Positions 1 to 6,257 of a stretch of DNA of 10,834 nucleotides are shown in pieces; position 1 is the stretch's first letter; every line of letters starts with the position of its first letter. This stretch comes from Leptospira sp. 96542. Its GTDB lineage: Bacteria; Spirochaetota; Leptospiria; Leptospirales; Leptospiraceae. Where the stretch lies: assembly GCA_029310945.1 (NCBI GenBank), contig JARJFC010000081.1, positions 1 through 10,834 of the forward strand, read 5' to 3'. Under the pieces are notes generated by a model, which was given only the letters and a program-made list of their open reading frames with translations, had not been told where the DNA came from and did not search any database. The position numbers were made by a program, and so were the translations under genes.

Positions 1-1
1 G

Positions 2-70
2 GGCGGCATCGTCGCGGGCACCCTGGCCGGCCTGCGCTGGCAGCGCTGGCGCATCGAGCGCGCGGGCTGA
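2..70 (+). CDS. 3' end of an unidentified plus-strand gene
   Basis: An open frame enters from the left edge and ends at a TGA at 68-70, giving 22 codons. The visible peptide begins GGIVAGTLAGLRWQRW and finishes IERAG. A small-residue-rich hydrophobic stretch followed by a basic tail looks like the end of a last membrane helix with a cytoplasmic C-terminus, so a membrane protein is a reasonable guess. Too little is present to name a family. It converges on the minus-strand sox operon, whose last gene stops 40 bases away. No alternative gene explains this segment. Confidence 0.45.
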   Translation, partial: GGIVAGTLAGLRWQRWRIERAG

Positions 71-98
71 ACCCGCCCCGCGCTTCGACGCCGACCTC

Positions 99-119
99 CG
101 CCGGCCACGTCAGCCGGCG
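99..119. terminator. GC-rich hairpin between converging genes, possible terminator
   Basis: Perfect inverted repeat CGCCGGC (99-105) and GCCGGCG (113-119) around a 7-base loop. It overlaps the stop codon of the last minus-strand gene (110-112) and lies between two converging genes. There is no T-run on either side, so it is not a classical intrinsic terminator; a transcript-end stabilising or Rho-assisted role is inference. Confidence 0.3.
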
Positions 120-688
120 ATGGCCTGGGCGCCGAGCGCGCGCACATCGTCCGCGCTCATCTCGCCCGGGATGCGCAGACGGATCCGCCCCCGGGTATCC
201 ACCAGGCAGGTCATGGGCAACACCCGGCGCTCGGTGAAGCGGCGGCGCAGGCCCCCGTCGTCGAGCGTGACCGGGAAAGTGAGCCCCTGCCGCCGCACAT
301 GGTCGCGCACGGCACGCGCGTCCTGATCGAGCGCGACGCCCAGCACCTGCAGGCGCGCCGGGTCGACCGCGCGGAACAGTTGTTCGATGCGGGGGTTGTG
401 GCGTCTGCAGTAAGGGCACCAAGTCGCCCAGAAGACCACCAACGCCGGCCGGCCCGCCCAGCTTTCGGGTGCGCGTGCGCGACCGTCCAGCAAGGTGATC
501 TCGGGCCAGTCGATGGGCGTACCGTCGGATGAGGCCCCTGGCTCCGTCAGCGCGTCAAGCGCGTCCGGCCACGGCGCTTCCTGCGTCGATGCAGACCAGG
601 CCGGCAAGGCCGGAAGCGCAAGCCAGACTGCGGCCGTGCTCAGAAAGGCACGGCGCCCTGCCACCCCCTGGACGCCGAGGTCTCTCAC
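110..688 (-). CDS. Tat-exported thioredoxin-like (TlpA/SoxW-like) protein
   Basis: A 192-residue thioredoxin-fold protein. The start chosen is a GTG at 686-688 that overlaps the stop of the upstream hydrolase gene (GTGA), which implies translational coupling; the frame is open further upstream but there it only shadows that gene. The N-terminus carries a Tat-like signal (GRRAFLSTAA, residues 11-20, then a hydrophobic stretch ending near WSA at 31-33). The redox site is WATWCPYC with cysteines 91 and 94, and the cis-proline is Pro158 (VLPMT). Length and layout fit the TlpA/ResA/SoxW group of periplasmic thiol-disulfide proteins. CPYC is more usual in glutaredoxins than the CGPC or CxPC of classical thioredoxins and TlpA. 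By analogy with SoxW/SoxS it may keep Sox thiols, such as the SoxY cysteine, reduced; that role is inferred. No CcdA/SoxV electron donor is in the window. The family assignment is firm, the symbol is not. Confidence 0.85.
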   Translation of the reverse strand: MRDLGVQGVAGRRAFLSTAAVWLALPALPAWSASTQEAPWPDALDALTEPGASSDGTPIDWPEITLLDGRARAPESWAGRPALVVFWATWCPYCRRHNPRIEQLFRAVDPARLQVLGVALDQDARAVRDHVRRQGLTFPVTLDDGGLRRRFTERRVLPMTCLVDTRGRIRLRIPGEMSADDVRALGAQAIAG

Positions 689-1719
689 GGCCCTTGCCCC
701 TGGTGCTCCATCAGCAGGTAGGTGTTGTAGGCGTTCATGCGGTTGGCCACGCGAAACAGGGGCAGGTGCGCGAAGGCCGACCAGTCCACGCGCGCATAGG
801 CCTCGTCGAAGGGCTCCATGGCCTCGGCCGCCGCGCCCATGGTCTGGCGCAGGTACGCCAGGTAGTCGCGGGTGAGCTTCAGGTCGGCCAGCGGCTCCCG
901 GGACACCGGGCCATGGCCGGGCACGATGGCCTGGGGCGCGAGCGTGATCAGCCCCTCGAGCGCGGCGATCCAGCTGCGGCTGTCGGCCTGGCCCACATAG
1001 GGCACACGGCCACGGAAGACCAGGTCCCCGGCGTACAGCACCTGGGCCCGTTCCGCGTAGACCGCCAGATCTTCCTGCGTGTGCGCGGGACCAACATGGC
1101 GCAGGTGGAAGCGCTCCCCCCCGAGTTCGAGCACAGTGTCGGCTTCCAGCCAGCGGTCGGCGGGCACCAGGCGGGTCTGCGCGTCGATCCACGGCGCCAG
1201 CTCTTCGCGGCTGGCGATCAGGCGCTGCCGGGCGGTCTCGGAACTCAGGTAATCACGTCCCAGGCCATGGGCGATGATGACCGCGCCCTGGTCCTGGAAG
1301 ACCTGCAGGCCGTAGATGTGGTCGGCATGGTAGTGCGTGACGATCACATAGCGCACCGGCTGGTCGGTGACCTGGCGGATGGTGGCGAGCAGTTCGCGCG
1401 CGAGTGCCGGCGAACCCAGCGCATCGATCACCACCACCCCGGCCGAGGTGACGACAAACCCCGCGTTGGAAATGAAGTTGCGGTTCTGGCGCGAGCCCAG
1501 GGCCGCCTCGCCCTGGACGAACCAGGCGTTCTCGGCCACGCGCAGCGGCTGCAGCGGCGATGCGGCCGCCGACGTGGGCTCGGACGCAACCGGCGCTGGC
1601 GCGCTGGATGGCGCGGCAGGCGGGGCGGTTTGCGCGGCCGCAGACCACACCGTCAACGTCGCCAGCACAAGGGGCAGCCAGCCGCCACGACCGCGAGCGA
1701 TCAGCGCGAGCGCCCTCAT
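685..1719 (-). CDS. exported SoxH-like metallo-beta-lactamase-fold hydrolase
   Basis: A 344-residue zinc hydrolase of the metallo-beta-lactamase superfamily. It starts with a Sec-type signal (hydrophobic residues about 15-29, likely cleavage after AAAQ at 27-30), followed by an Ala/Pro/Ser-rich linker to about residue 55. The metal-binding set is complete: THYHADH (residues 128-134, giving His129, His131, Asp133, His134), His213 in GPAHTQ, Asp232 in AGDLVF and His269 in PGHGP. The ATG overlaps the stop of the upstream transporter gene as ATGA, and the stop overlaps the GTG of the thioredoxin-like gene. SoxH-type hydrolases occur in Sox clusters but are not required for thiosulfate oxidation, and their substrate is not established; the family also includes the zinc hydrolases of quinoprotein relay systems. 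A glyoxalase-II-like thioester or persulfide-related substrate is possible but only a guess. Confidence 0.87.
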   Translation of the reverse strand: MRALALIARGRGGWLPLVLATLTVWSAAAQTAPPAAPSSAPAPVASEPTSAAASPLQPLRVAENAWFVQGEAALGSRQNRNFISNAGFVVTSAGVVVIDALGSPALARELLATIRQVTDQPVRYVIVTHYHADHIYGLQVFQDQGAVIIAHGLGRDYLSSETARQRLIASREELAPWIDAQTRLVPADRWLEADTVLELGGERFHLRHVGPAHTQEDLAVYAERAQVLYAGDLVFRGRVPYVGQADSRSWIAALEGLITLAPQAIVPGHGPVSREPLADLKLTRDYLAYLRQTMGAAAEAMEPFDEAYARVDWSAFAHLPLFRVANRMNAYNTYLLMEHQGQGP

Positions 1720-2813
1720 CGCGCGACCCCAGCGCCCGGCATGGGCTGGTCCAGCACGCCGGGCGGAGGGCCGTCGACCAGCCGATCGGTCAGCGCCGCG
1801 GCGGCCCAGATGGCGGTCAGCGTGACCCAGGCCGTGGCCGTGAACACGGCGGCGCCCGACAAGCCGGCACCCACCGCGCAGCCGGCGGCCAGCATGCCGC
1901 CAAAGCCCATGCAGACCGCGCCGACGATGTAGCGCCGCATGCTGGCGGCCCCCTGGAAGCCTTCGAGCTTGAGCTCACCGAAGCACCAGGCCGCGAGAAA
2001 GGCACCGAGGAACACCCCCGGCACCAGGCCGGCGTCGAAGCTCAGCCGACGGTCACTGGCGAAGAGCACGCGGGTCAGCACCTCGGCCGAGGGGCCGGTG
2101 AAGCTGAGCGACTGGATGGGATGCGGGTCGAAAGCGATGCGCGAGATGGCATAGGTGAACCACCAGGCCGCCGCGACCGCCAGACCCACGCCGATGGCGC
2201 CGGCCCAGCCCCAGACCGGCACGCGCTGGCGTCGTGCCCAGTAGATGGCGGCGCCCAGCCAGACCAGGGCGAACAGCAGCGCACCACCATGGCCGACACC
2301 GCTGCGCGCGAGCAGGTCACGCGACGCACCGCCTTCGATGGTCCACCAGGCCGAGAGGGTTTCGCGCAGGGGCGCGAGCGCACCGGTGAGCGCGGACTGC
2401 GCGGTCACCGCGAAGATCAGCCCCGTGACCAGGGAACGCAGATTGCCCTGGGCCGCCAGCACCAGCAGGCGGCTGGCGCAACCGCGCGCGAGGACCATGC
2501 CCATGCCGAACAGCAGGCCGCCGAGGGTCGCGCCCGAGAGCGTGCCGCGCGCGGCGATCTGGCGTGCGTTGCCCGTGTCCAGCCAGCCGGCCCAGGCCAA
2601 TGCCTGGGTCGCGCCGACGGCGGTCGCGAAGGCAAAGAGCCAGACCGTGAGCTTGCCGCCCAGCAGATTGCGCGCGAATTCGATGACGGCCGAGCGCAGG
2701 CAGAAACGCGAGCGTTGCGCGGCGAAGCCGAACAGCACACCGATGACGGCCCCGCCCAGGGCCAGCGTGCCCCCTTCGCCCAGACGGTCCACCAAGGCTT
2801 CCAGCATGGCCAT
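1716..2813 (-). CDS. YeeE/YedE-family sulfur-compound transporter (SoxT/TsuA-like)
   Basis: A 365-residue, very hydrophobic inner-membrane protein with about nine to ten predicted membrane segments in two homologous halves. Family marks are FCLRSA (Cys38), ARGCASR (Cys112) and GCAVGAGLSG (Cys312); further cysteines are at 277 and 301. In the thiosulfate importer TsuA, conserved cysteines along the pore pass thiosulfate inward, and SoxT proteins of this family occur beside sox genes, so transport of thiosulfate or a related sulfur species is the likely role. The ATG at 2811-2813 is the first possible start because a TGA immediately precedes it; a second ATG at 2805-2807 is equally plausible. 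Neither has a strong Shine-Dalgarno sequence. It follows the DsrE-like gene by 35 bases and overlaps the hydrolase gene as ATGA. No TusA-like partner gene is adjacent, unlike in many yeeE loci. Confidence 0.88.
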   Translation of the reverse strand: MAMLEALVDRLGEGGTLALGGAVIGVLFGFAAQRSRFCLRSAVIEFARNLLGGKLTVWLFAFATAVGATQALAWAGWLDTGNARQIAARGTLSGATLGGLLFGMGMVLARGCASRLLVLAAQGNLRSLVTGLIFAVTAQSALTGALAPLRETLSAWWTIEGGASRDLLARSGVGHGGALLFALVWLGAAIYWARRQRVPVWGWAGAIGVGLAVAAAWWFTYAISRIAFDPHPIQSLSFTGPSAEVLTRVLFASDRRLSFDAGLVPGVFLGAFLAAWCFGELKLEGFQGAASMRRYIVGAVCMGFGGMLAAGCAVGAGLSGAAVFTATAWVTLTAIWAAAALTDRLVDGPPPGVLDQPMPGAGVAR

Positions 2814-2848
2814 TCAACGCGCTTGAGGGATGTGCGCCGCGGTCCCGC

Positions 2849-3262
2849 TCAGGGTTTCAGGTAGGAATAGCCCTGGGCCTGCAGCTTGGTGATGCGCACC
2901 ACGCCGGACAACGTGAAGTCGGCCTCCTGGATGAAGGCGTCCTTCTTGAGGCCCCGGTTCTTGAGCGTGATCTCGCAGACCTCGAAGAGCACGCCCCGCG
3001 CGCGCAGCGCGGAGATCAAAGGCGCGTACTCGGTGCCGTTGGGCGACTTGGCGTCTTCCATCAGCAGGTCGATGCCTTCGGCATGGGCGACGGCAATGAT
3101 CTGGGTCGTGGGTTCGGTGTCGAGCTGGTTGCGGATATTGCGCAGGCCCTTGAGGCCCTGCGTGGCCGCGTTGTCGAAGTGGTAGACCACCTTGTCCTGG
3201 GCGCTGGCGCCGAGGGTGGCCAAGGCGAGCCCGGCGGCGAGCAAGAGGGATTTCAGGTTCAT
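2849..3262 (-). CDS. exported DsrE-like protein
   Basis: A 137-residue small protein with a clear Sec signal (hydrophobic 5-18, cleavage near ASAQ at 19-22) and a mature domain of the DsrE/DsrF-like fold. Features seen are the VVYHFDNA strand near residues 25-32, the FEVCEITLKNRGL segment with the only cysteine of the mature protein (Cys96), and a GVVRITKLQAQGY C-terminal part typical of this family. DsrE-family proteins in the cytoplasm carry sulfur as a persulfide on a conserved cysteine; this one is predicted periplasmic, where it could bind persulfide sulfur made by the Sox system. That function is inferred. The ATG at 3260-3262 begins 4 bases after the stop of the upstream gene; the longer open frame to 3427 only shadows that gene. 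A GGAG lies about 10 bases upstream of the start. Confidence 0.8.
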   Translation of the reverse strand: MNLKSLLLAAGLALATLGASAQDKVVYHFDNAATQGLKGLRNIRNQLDTEPTTQIIAVAHAEGIDLLMEDAKSPNGTEYAPLISALRARGVLFEVCEITLKNRGLKKDAFIQEADFTLSGVVRITKLQAQGYSYLKP

Positions 3263-3266
3263 GGCC

Positions 3267-3821
3267 TCAGAACTCCAGTTCGTCTGAAATGGCGCGCACA
3301 CCGGCGGCAGCGCAAGCCTCGTCAGCATCCCCGCCCGGAGCACCCGAGACGCCGATGCCGCCGAAGAGGTTGCCCCCACCTTCGATGGGCAGGCCGCCGC
3401 CCACTGCCATGAACTGCGGCAGTGCACGCAAGCCCGACAGAGGCTTGCCGGCCTGGGTTTCGTTGGCGAAGGCAGTGGTGGGAATCTTGAGGCTGGCGGC
3501 GGTCCAGGCCTTGCGCGGCGCGACCTCCACCGTGTGCGGACCGGCCAGGCGGTCGCGCAGCAGCACCTGCGTTACGCCCGCACGGTCCACCACGGCCACG
3601 GCCACCTGGTAGCCCGCCTTGCGGCAGGCGGCCAGCGCGGCTTGCGCGGCAAGCAGCGCGGCCTCCGGCGTGAGTTGCTTGAGCTGGAAGGTGGTCGGTG
3701 CCGTGGGTGCGACCGCAGTGGCCGCTATGGTCGATGTGGCCGCGCTTGCGCCCAGGGGCGCAAGGGCCGCCGCGAGCAGCGTGGCAAAAAAGGCGCGGGT
3801 GTGCCAGGATTTCATGTTCAT
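3267..3821 (-). CDS. exported GlcG/HbpS-family (DUF336) protein
   Basis: A 184-residue protein of the GlcG/HbpS family with a Sec signal (hydrophobic 11-27, cleavage near ASA at 25-27). The domain covers roughly residues 45-184. Family marks are VAVVDRAG (75-82), GPHT (94-97), RKAWTAAS (103-110), GGGLPI (141-146), GGIGVSGA (154-161) and DADEACAAAG near the C-terminus. HbpS binds haem and senses redox stress outside the cell in Streptomyces; GlcG is linked to glycolate metabolism; most members have no known role. Location after soxB and export to the compartment of the c-type Sox cytochromes suggest haem or redox handling, but this is inference. The ATG at 3819-3821 overlaps the soxB stop (ATGA); an ATG two codons later is an alternative start. 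Confidence 0.83.
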   Translation of the reverse strand: MNMKSWHTRAFFATLLAAALAPLGASAATSTIAATAVAPTAPTTFQLKQLTPEAALLAAQAALAACRKAGYQVAVAVVDRAGVTQVLLRDRLAGPHTVEVAPRKAWTAASLKIPTTAFANETQAGKPLSGLRALPQFMAVGGGLPIEGGGNLFGGIGVSGAPGGDADEACAAAGVRAISDELEF

Positions 3822-5560
3822 CCCGCCACCATACCCGGGTTGCTCGTGATGCCGCGCAGCGTGGGCGTGTTGATCTTGCGCGATGGGATGCGGCGACCCG
3901 GCCGCGACTTGAGCCAGGTCTCGACATGCTCCCAGACCGGCTTGACGCCGGGCTGGTTCTTCGCGTCTTCCGCCACGGGCGCCCAGCCCGCCACCTTGTA
4001 GCGCTTGCCGGCCTCGATGGGCCGTCCGCCCAGGCGCATGTCGCCGATGCGGCTGCCCATCGTCGCGCCCGGCGCCATGCTGTAGCTCAAGCCACCCACG
4101 CGCACCATGTCGCCGCCCTGCTGGTAATACGGGTCGGGGTTGAAGAGGTTGTCGGCCACGTCCTCAAGAATGGTCTTGATGGTTTCGCCGCTCATCTCGG
4201 TCAGCGTGGCGTAGGGGTAGGTGATGGCGAGCTGGTCCATCATCAGTTCGCGCGTGATCGGGTCGCCCGGCAGCAGGCTGGTGCCCCAGCGGAAGCCGGG
4301 CGAGAAGGCGATATCGGCGCCCTGCACGTCCATCAGCGCGTCGCAGATGAGCTGGTCCCAGCTGCCGTTGAAGTTGCCGCGCCGGAACAGCAGGCCGTCG
4401 GTGACGGCCAGGGTTTCCGATAGGCGGGCTTCGTAGGGCGCGCGGATCTTGCTGATCAGCGCCTCCATCTCGGGGTCGGCACGCAGCTGGTTGGCGAAGA
4501 CCGGCAACAGGCGGTAACGGAAGTCCACCAGCTTGCCGCCCTTGACGTCGAAATCCATCACGCCGAGGAACTTGCCATTGCTGCCCGCGTTGGTGACCAG
4601 GGTCACGCCACCCGCGTTGCGCACCGGCACGGCGACCGGCACGCCGTCGTGCGTGTGGCCGCCGAAGATGGCGTCGATGCCGCGCACGCGCGAGGCCATC
4701 TTCAGGTCCACGTCCATGCCGTTGTGCGACACGACGACCACCAGCTGCGCGCCCTTGGCGCGCGCCTCGTCCACCACGGCTTGCATGTTCTCGTCCTGGA
4801 TGCCGAAGCTCCAGTCGGCCACCATGTAGCGCGGGTTGGCGATGGGTGTGTAGGGAAAGGCCTGGCCGACGATGGCGACCGGCACGCCGTTGATCTCGCG
4901 GATCACATAGGGCTTGAAGACCGGGTCGCCGAAGTCCGCGGTCTTGATGTTCTGTGCGACGAAATCGACCTTGCCGGCGAAGTCCTTCTCGACGATCTCC
5001 TTGACGCGCTCCATGCCGTAGGTGAATTCCCAGTGGCCCGTCATCACGTCCACGCCCAGCAGCTTGCAGGCGTCGACCATGTCCTGGGCCTTGGTCCACA
5101 AGGACGTGGCCGAACCCTGCCAGGTATCGCCGCCGTCGAGCAGCAGCGCGCCGGGGCGGCTGGCCTTCATGCGCTTGACCAGGGTGGCGAGGTGCGCGAA
5201 ACCGCCGACCCGGCCGTAGCGCCGCGCCGCGGTCTCGAAGTCCAGGTAGGTGTAGGCGTGCGCGGCCGCCGAGCCTGCGGGGATGCCCGCGGCCTTCAGC
5301 AAGGACTCGCCAACGAGGTGCGGCAATTGCCCGCTCATCGTGCCCAAGCCCAGGTTGACGCTGGGCTCGCGGAAATAGACCGGCTTGAGCTGCGCATGGC
5401 AGTCGGTCATGTGCAACAGGGACACGTTGCCGAAACGCGGCAGGTCGTAGAGCGCCTGCTCGGCGACGGCCGCGTCGGCCTCGGCGTGGCGGCCCAGGCT
5501 CAAGCCGGCCGCGGAAGCGGCCGCCAGCACCTGGAGGAAATCGCGCCTGGATAGGGACAT
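3818..5560 (-). CDS. soxB: SoxB, sulfate thiol esterase of the Sox system
   Basis: A 580-residue periplasmic enzyme that hydrolyses the sulfonate from SoxY-bound thiosulfate and releases sulfate. It has a Tat signal (SRRDFLQVLAAA, residues 4-15) fitting export of a folded, dimanganese protein. The calcineurin-like metallophosphatase/5'-nucleotidase domain shows DCHAQL (Asp53, His55), GGDTWQGS (Asp145), GHWEFTYG (His176, the SoxB variant of the nucleotidase GNHEFDYG), SHNG (His279) and GGHTHD (His302, His304). The nucleotidase-type C-terminal domain runs from about residue 380, with GNFNGSWDQLICDAL at 395-409. Length is usual for the family. It follows soxX by 42 bases and overlaps the next gene as ATGA. 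The sequence just before the ATG (GCACGCCACC) has no recognisable Shine-Dalgarno motif. The identification is very secure. Confidence 0.98.
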   Translation of the reverse strand: MSLSRRDFLQVLAAASAAGLSLGRHAEADAAVAEQALYDLPRFGNVSLLHMTDCHAQLKPVYFREPSVNLGLGTMSGQLPHLVGESLLKAAGIPAGSAAAHAYTYLDFETAARRYGRVGGFAHLATLVKRMKASRPGALLLDGGDTWQGSATSLWTKAQDMVDACKLLGVDVMTGHWEFTYGMERVKEIVEKDFAGKVDFVAQNIKTADFGDPVFKPYVIREINGVPVAIVGQAFPYTPIANPRYMVADWSFGIQDENMQAVVDEARAKGAQLVVVVSHNGMDVDLKMASRVRGIDAIFGGHTHDGVPVAVPVRNAGGVTLVTNAGSNGKFLGVMDFDVKGGKLVDFRYRLLPVFANQLRADPEMEALISKIRAPYEARLSETLAVTDGLLFRRGNFNGSWDQLICDALMDVQGADIAFSPGFRWGTSLLPGDPITRELMMDQLAITYPYATLTEMSGETIKTILEDVADNLFNPDPYYQQGGDMVRVGGLSYSMAPGATMGSRIGDMRLGGRPIEAGKRYKVAGWAPVAEDAKNQPGVKPVWEHVETWLKSRPGRRIPSRKINTPTLRGITSNPGMVAG

Positions 5561-5602
5561 GGTGGCGTGCGGGTACGGAAAACGGGGAAGAAGTGAGTAG
5601 GT

Positions 5603-6244
5603 TTACTGGTTGACCGGCGACTTCGGGTCCAGCAGCAGCGCCATCAGGTCGCGAATCTGATCTTCGTTGAGCAGCTTGTTGTGCCCGAAGCGTGGCATGT
5701 TGGAGCAGGCCAGGTAGGCCTTGCTGTTCCACAGCTTGCCCCAGGTGTACTGCACGATGGCCTCCGAGGCCGGATCGGCCGGGTCGCTCACGCCGCGCAG
5801 CTTGCCGTAATTCCACAGGCTCGGGCCAATGGTGCCGAAGGAGATTTCCTTCTTGTCGATCTGGTGGCAGTTGTAGCAGGAGCCGCCGTTGGACATCGGG
5901 TCCACGCTCTTGTCGGTCCAGGTCATGCCGCGGCCGTTCTGGGCCAGGCGTTCGCCGGCGCGCCAGTCGCCGAGGTAACGCTTGCCCTCGGGCCAGCGGA
6001 TGGTGGCCAGCGCCTGGGCTTCGATCTGCCGGGCCACCGCCTCCGGGGGCGGCTCGGCCGCGGAACAGGCCTGCTGCCCCGGGTCCTGAGCGAGGCGGTC
6101 CATCGTGGCGATGCCCCGCTCGCTGAATGATCCGTTCATCATCGCCAAGGCTTGCCGATCCAACTCGCCCGAGGCCGGCATGCCGGCGCAGCCGGCGCAC
6201 AGCACGACCAGGGAAGCCAGGCGCAGGGTACTTTGCAACGTCAT
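5603..6244 (-). CDS. soxX: SoxX, monohaem cytochrome c subunit of SoxXA
   Basis: A 213-residue c-type cytochrome, partner of SoxA in joining thiosulfate to the SoxY cysteine. The single haem site is CYNCH (Cys123, Cys126, His127), with Met183 in SNMPRFG as likely distal ligand. It is longer than the short SoxX of Paracoccus: residues about 25-100 form an extra N-terminal region with WPEGKRYLGDWRAGERLAQNGRG leading into the haem domain (shown in part as YLGDWRAGERLAQNGRG). Extra cysteines at 60 and 180 could form a disulfide. The signal segment (LVVLCAGCAG) contains a near-lipobox around Cys19, so a lipid anchor is possible. A strong AGGAGG lies just before the ATG, and the gene follows soxA after 13 bases. 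Function is secure; membrane attachment is inference. Confidence 0.96.
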   Translation of the reverse strand: MTLQSTLRLASLVVLCAGCAGMPASGELDRQALAMMNGSFSERGIATMDRLAQDPGQQACSAAEPPPEAVARQIEAQALATIRWPEGKRYLGDWRAGERLAQNGRGMTWTDKSVDPMSNGGSCYNCHQIDKKEISFGTIGPSLWNYGKLRGVSDPADPASEAIVQYTWGKLWNSKAYLACSNMPRFGHNKLLNEDQIRDLMALLLDPKSPVNQ

Positions 6245-6257
6245 GGTTCCTCCTGCT

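Noticed and set aside
689..1192. N-terminal extension of the thioredoxin-like gene to an ATG at 1192
   Set aside because: The added part lies wholly within the hydrolase gene in another frame and is Arg/Gly/Pro-rich; the GTG at 688 overlaps that gene's stop and starts just before a signal peptide.
529..2864. Long plus-strand open frames (467 and 434 codons) opposite the hydrolase and transporter genes
   Set aside because: They are antisense shadows caused by high GC content; the translations are rich in Arg, Ala, Gly and His with no fold or signal, while the minus-strand frames carry clear family motifs.
4164..6200. Minus-strand open frame of 678 codons across soxB and soxX
   Set aside because: It is out of frame with both genes and its translation is Arg/Pro/Gly-rich; the real genes have full motifs in the other frame.
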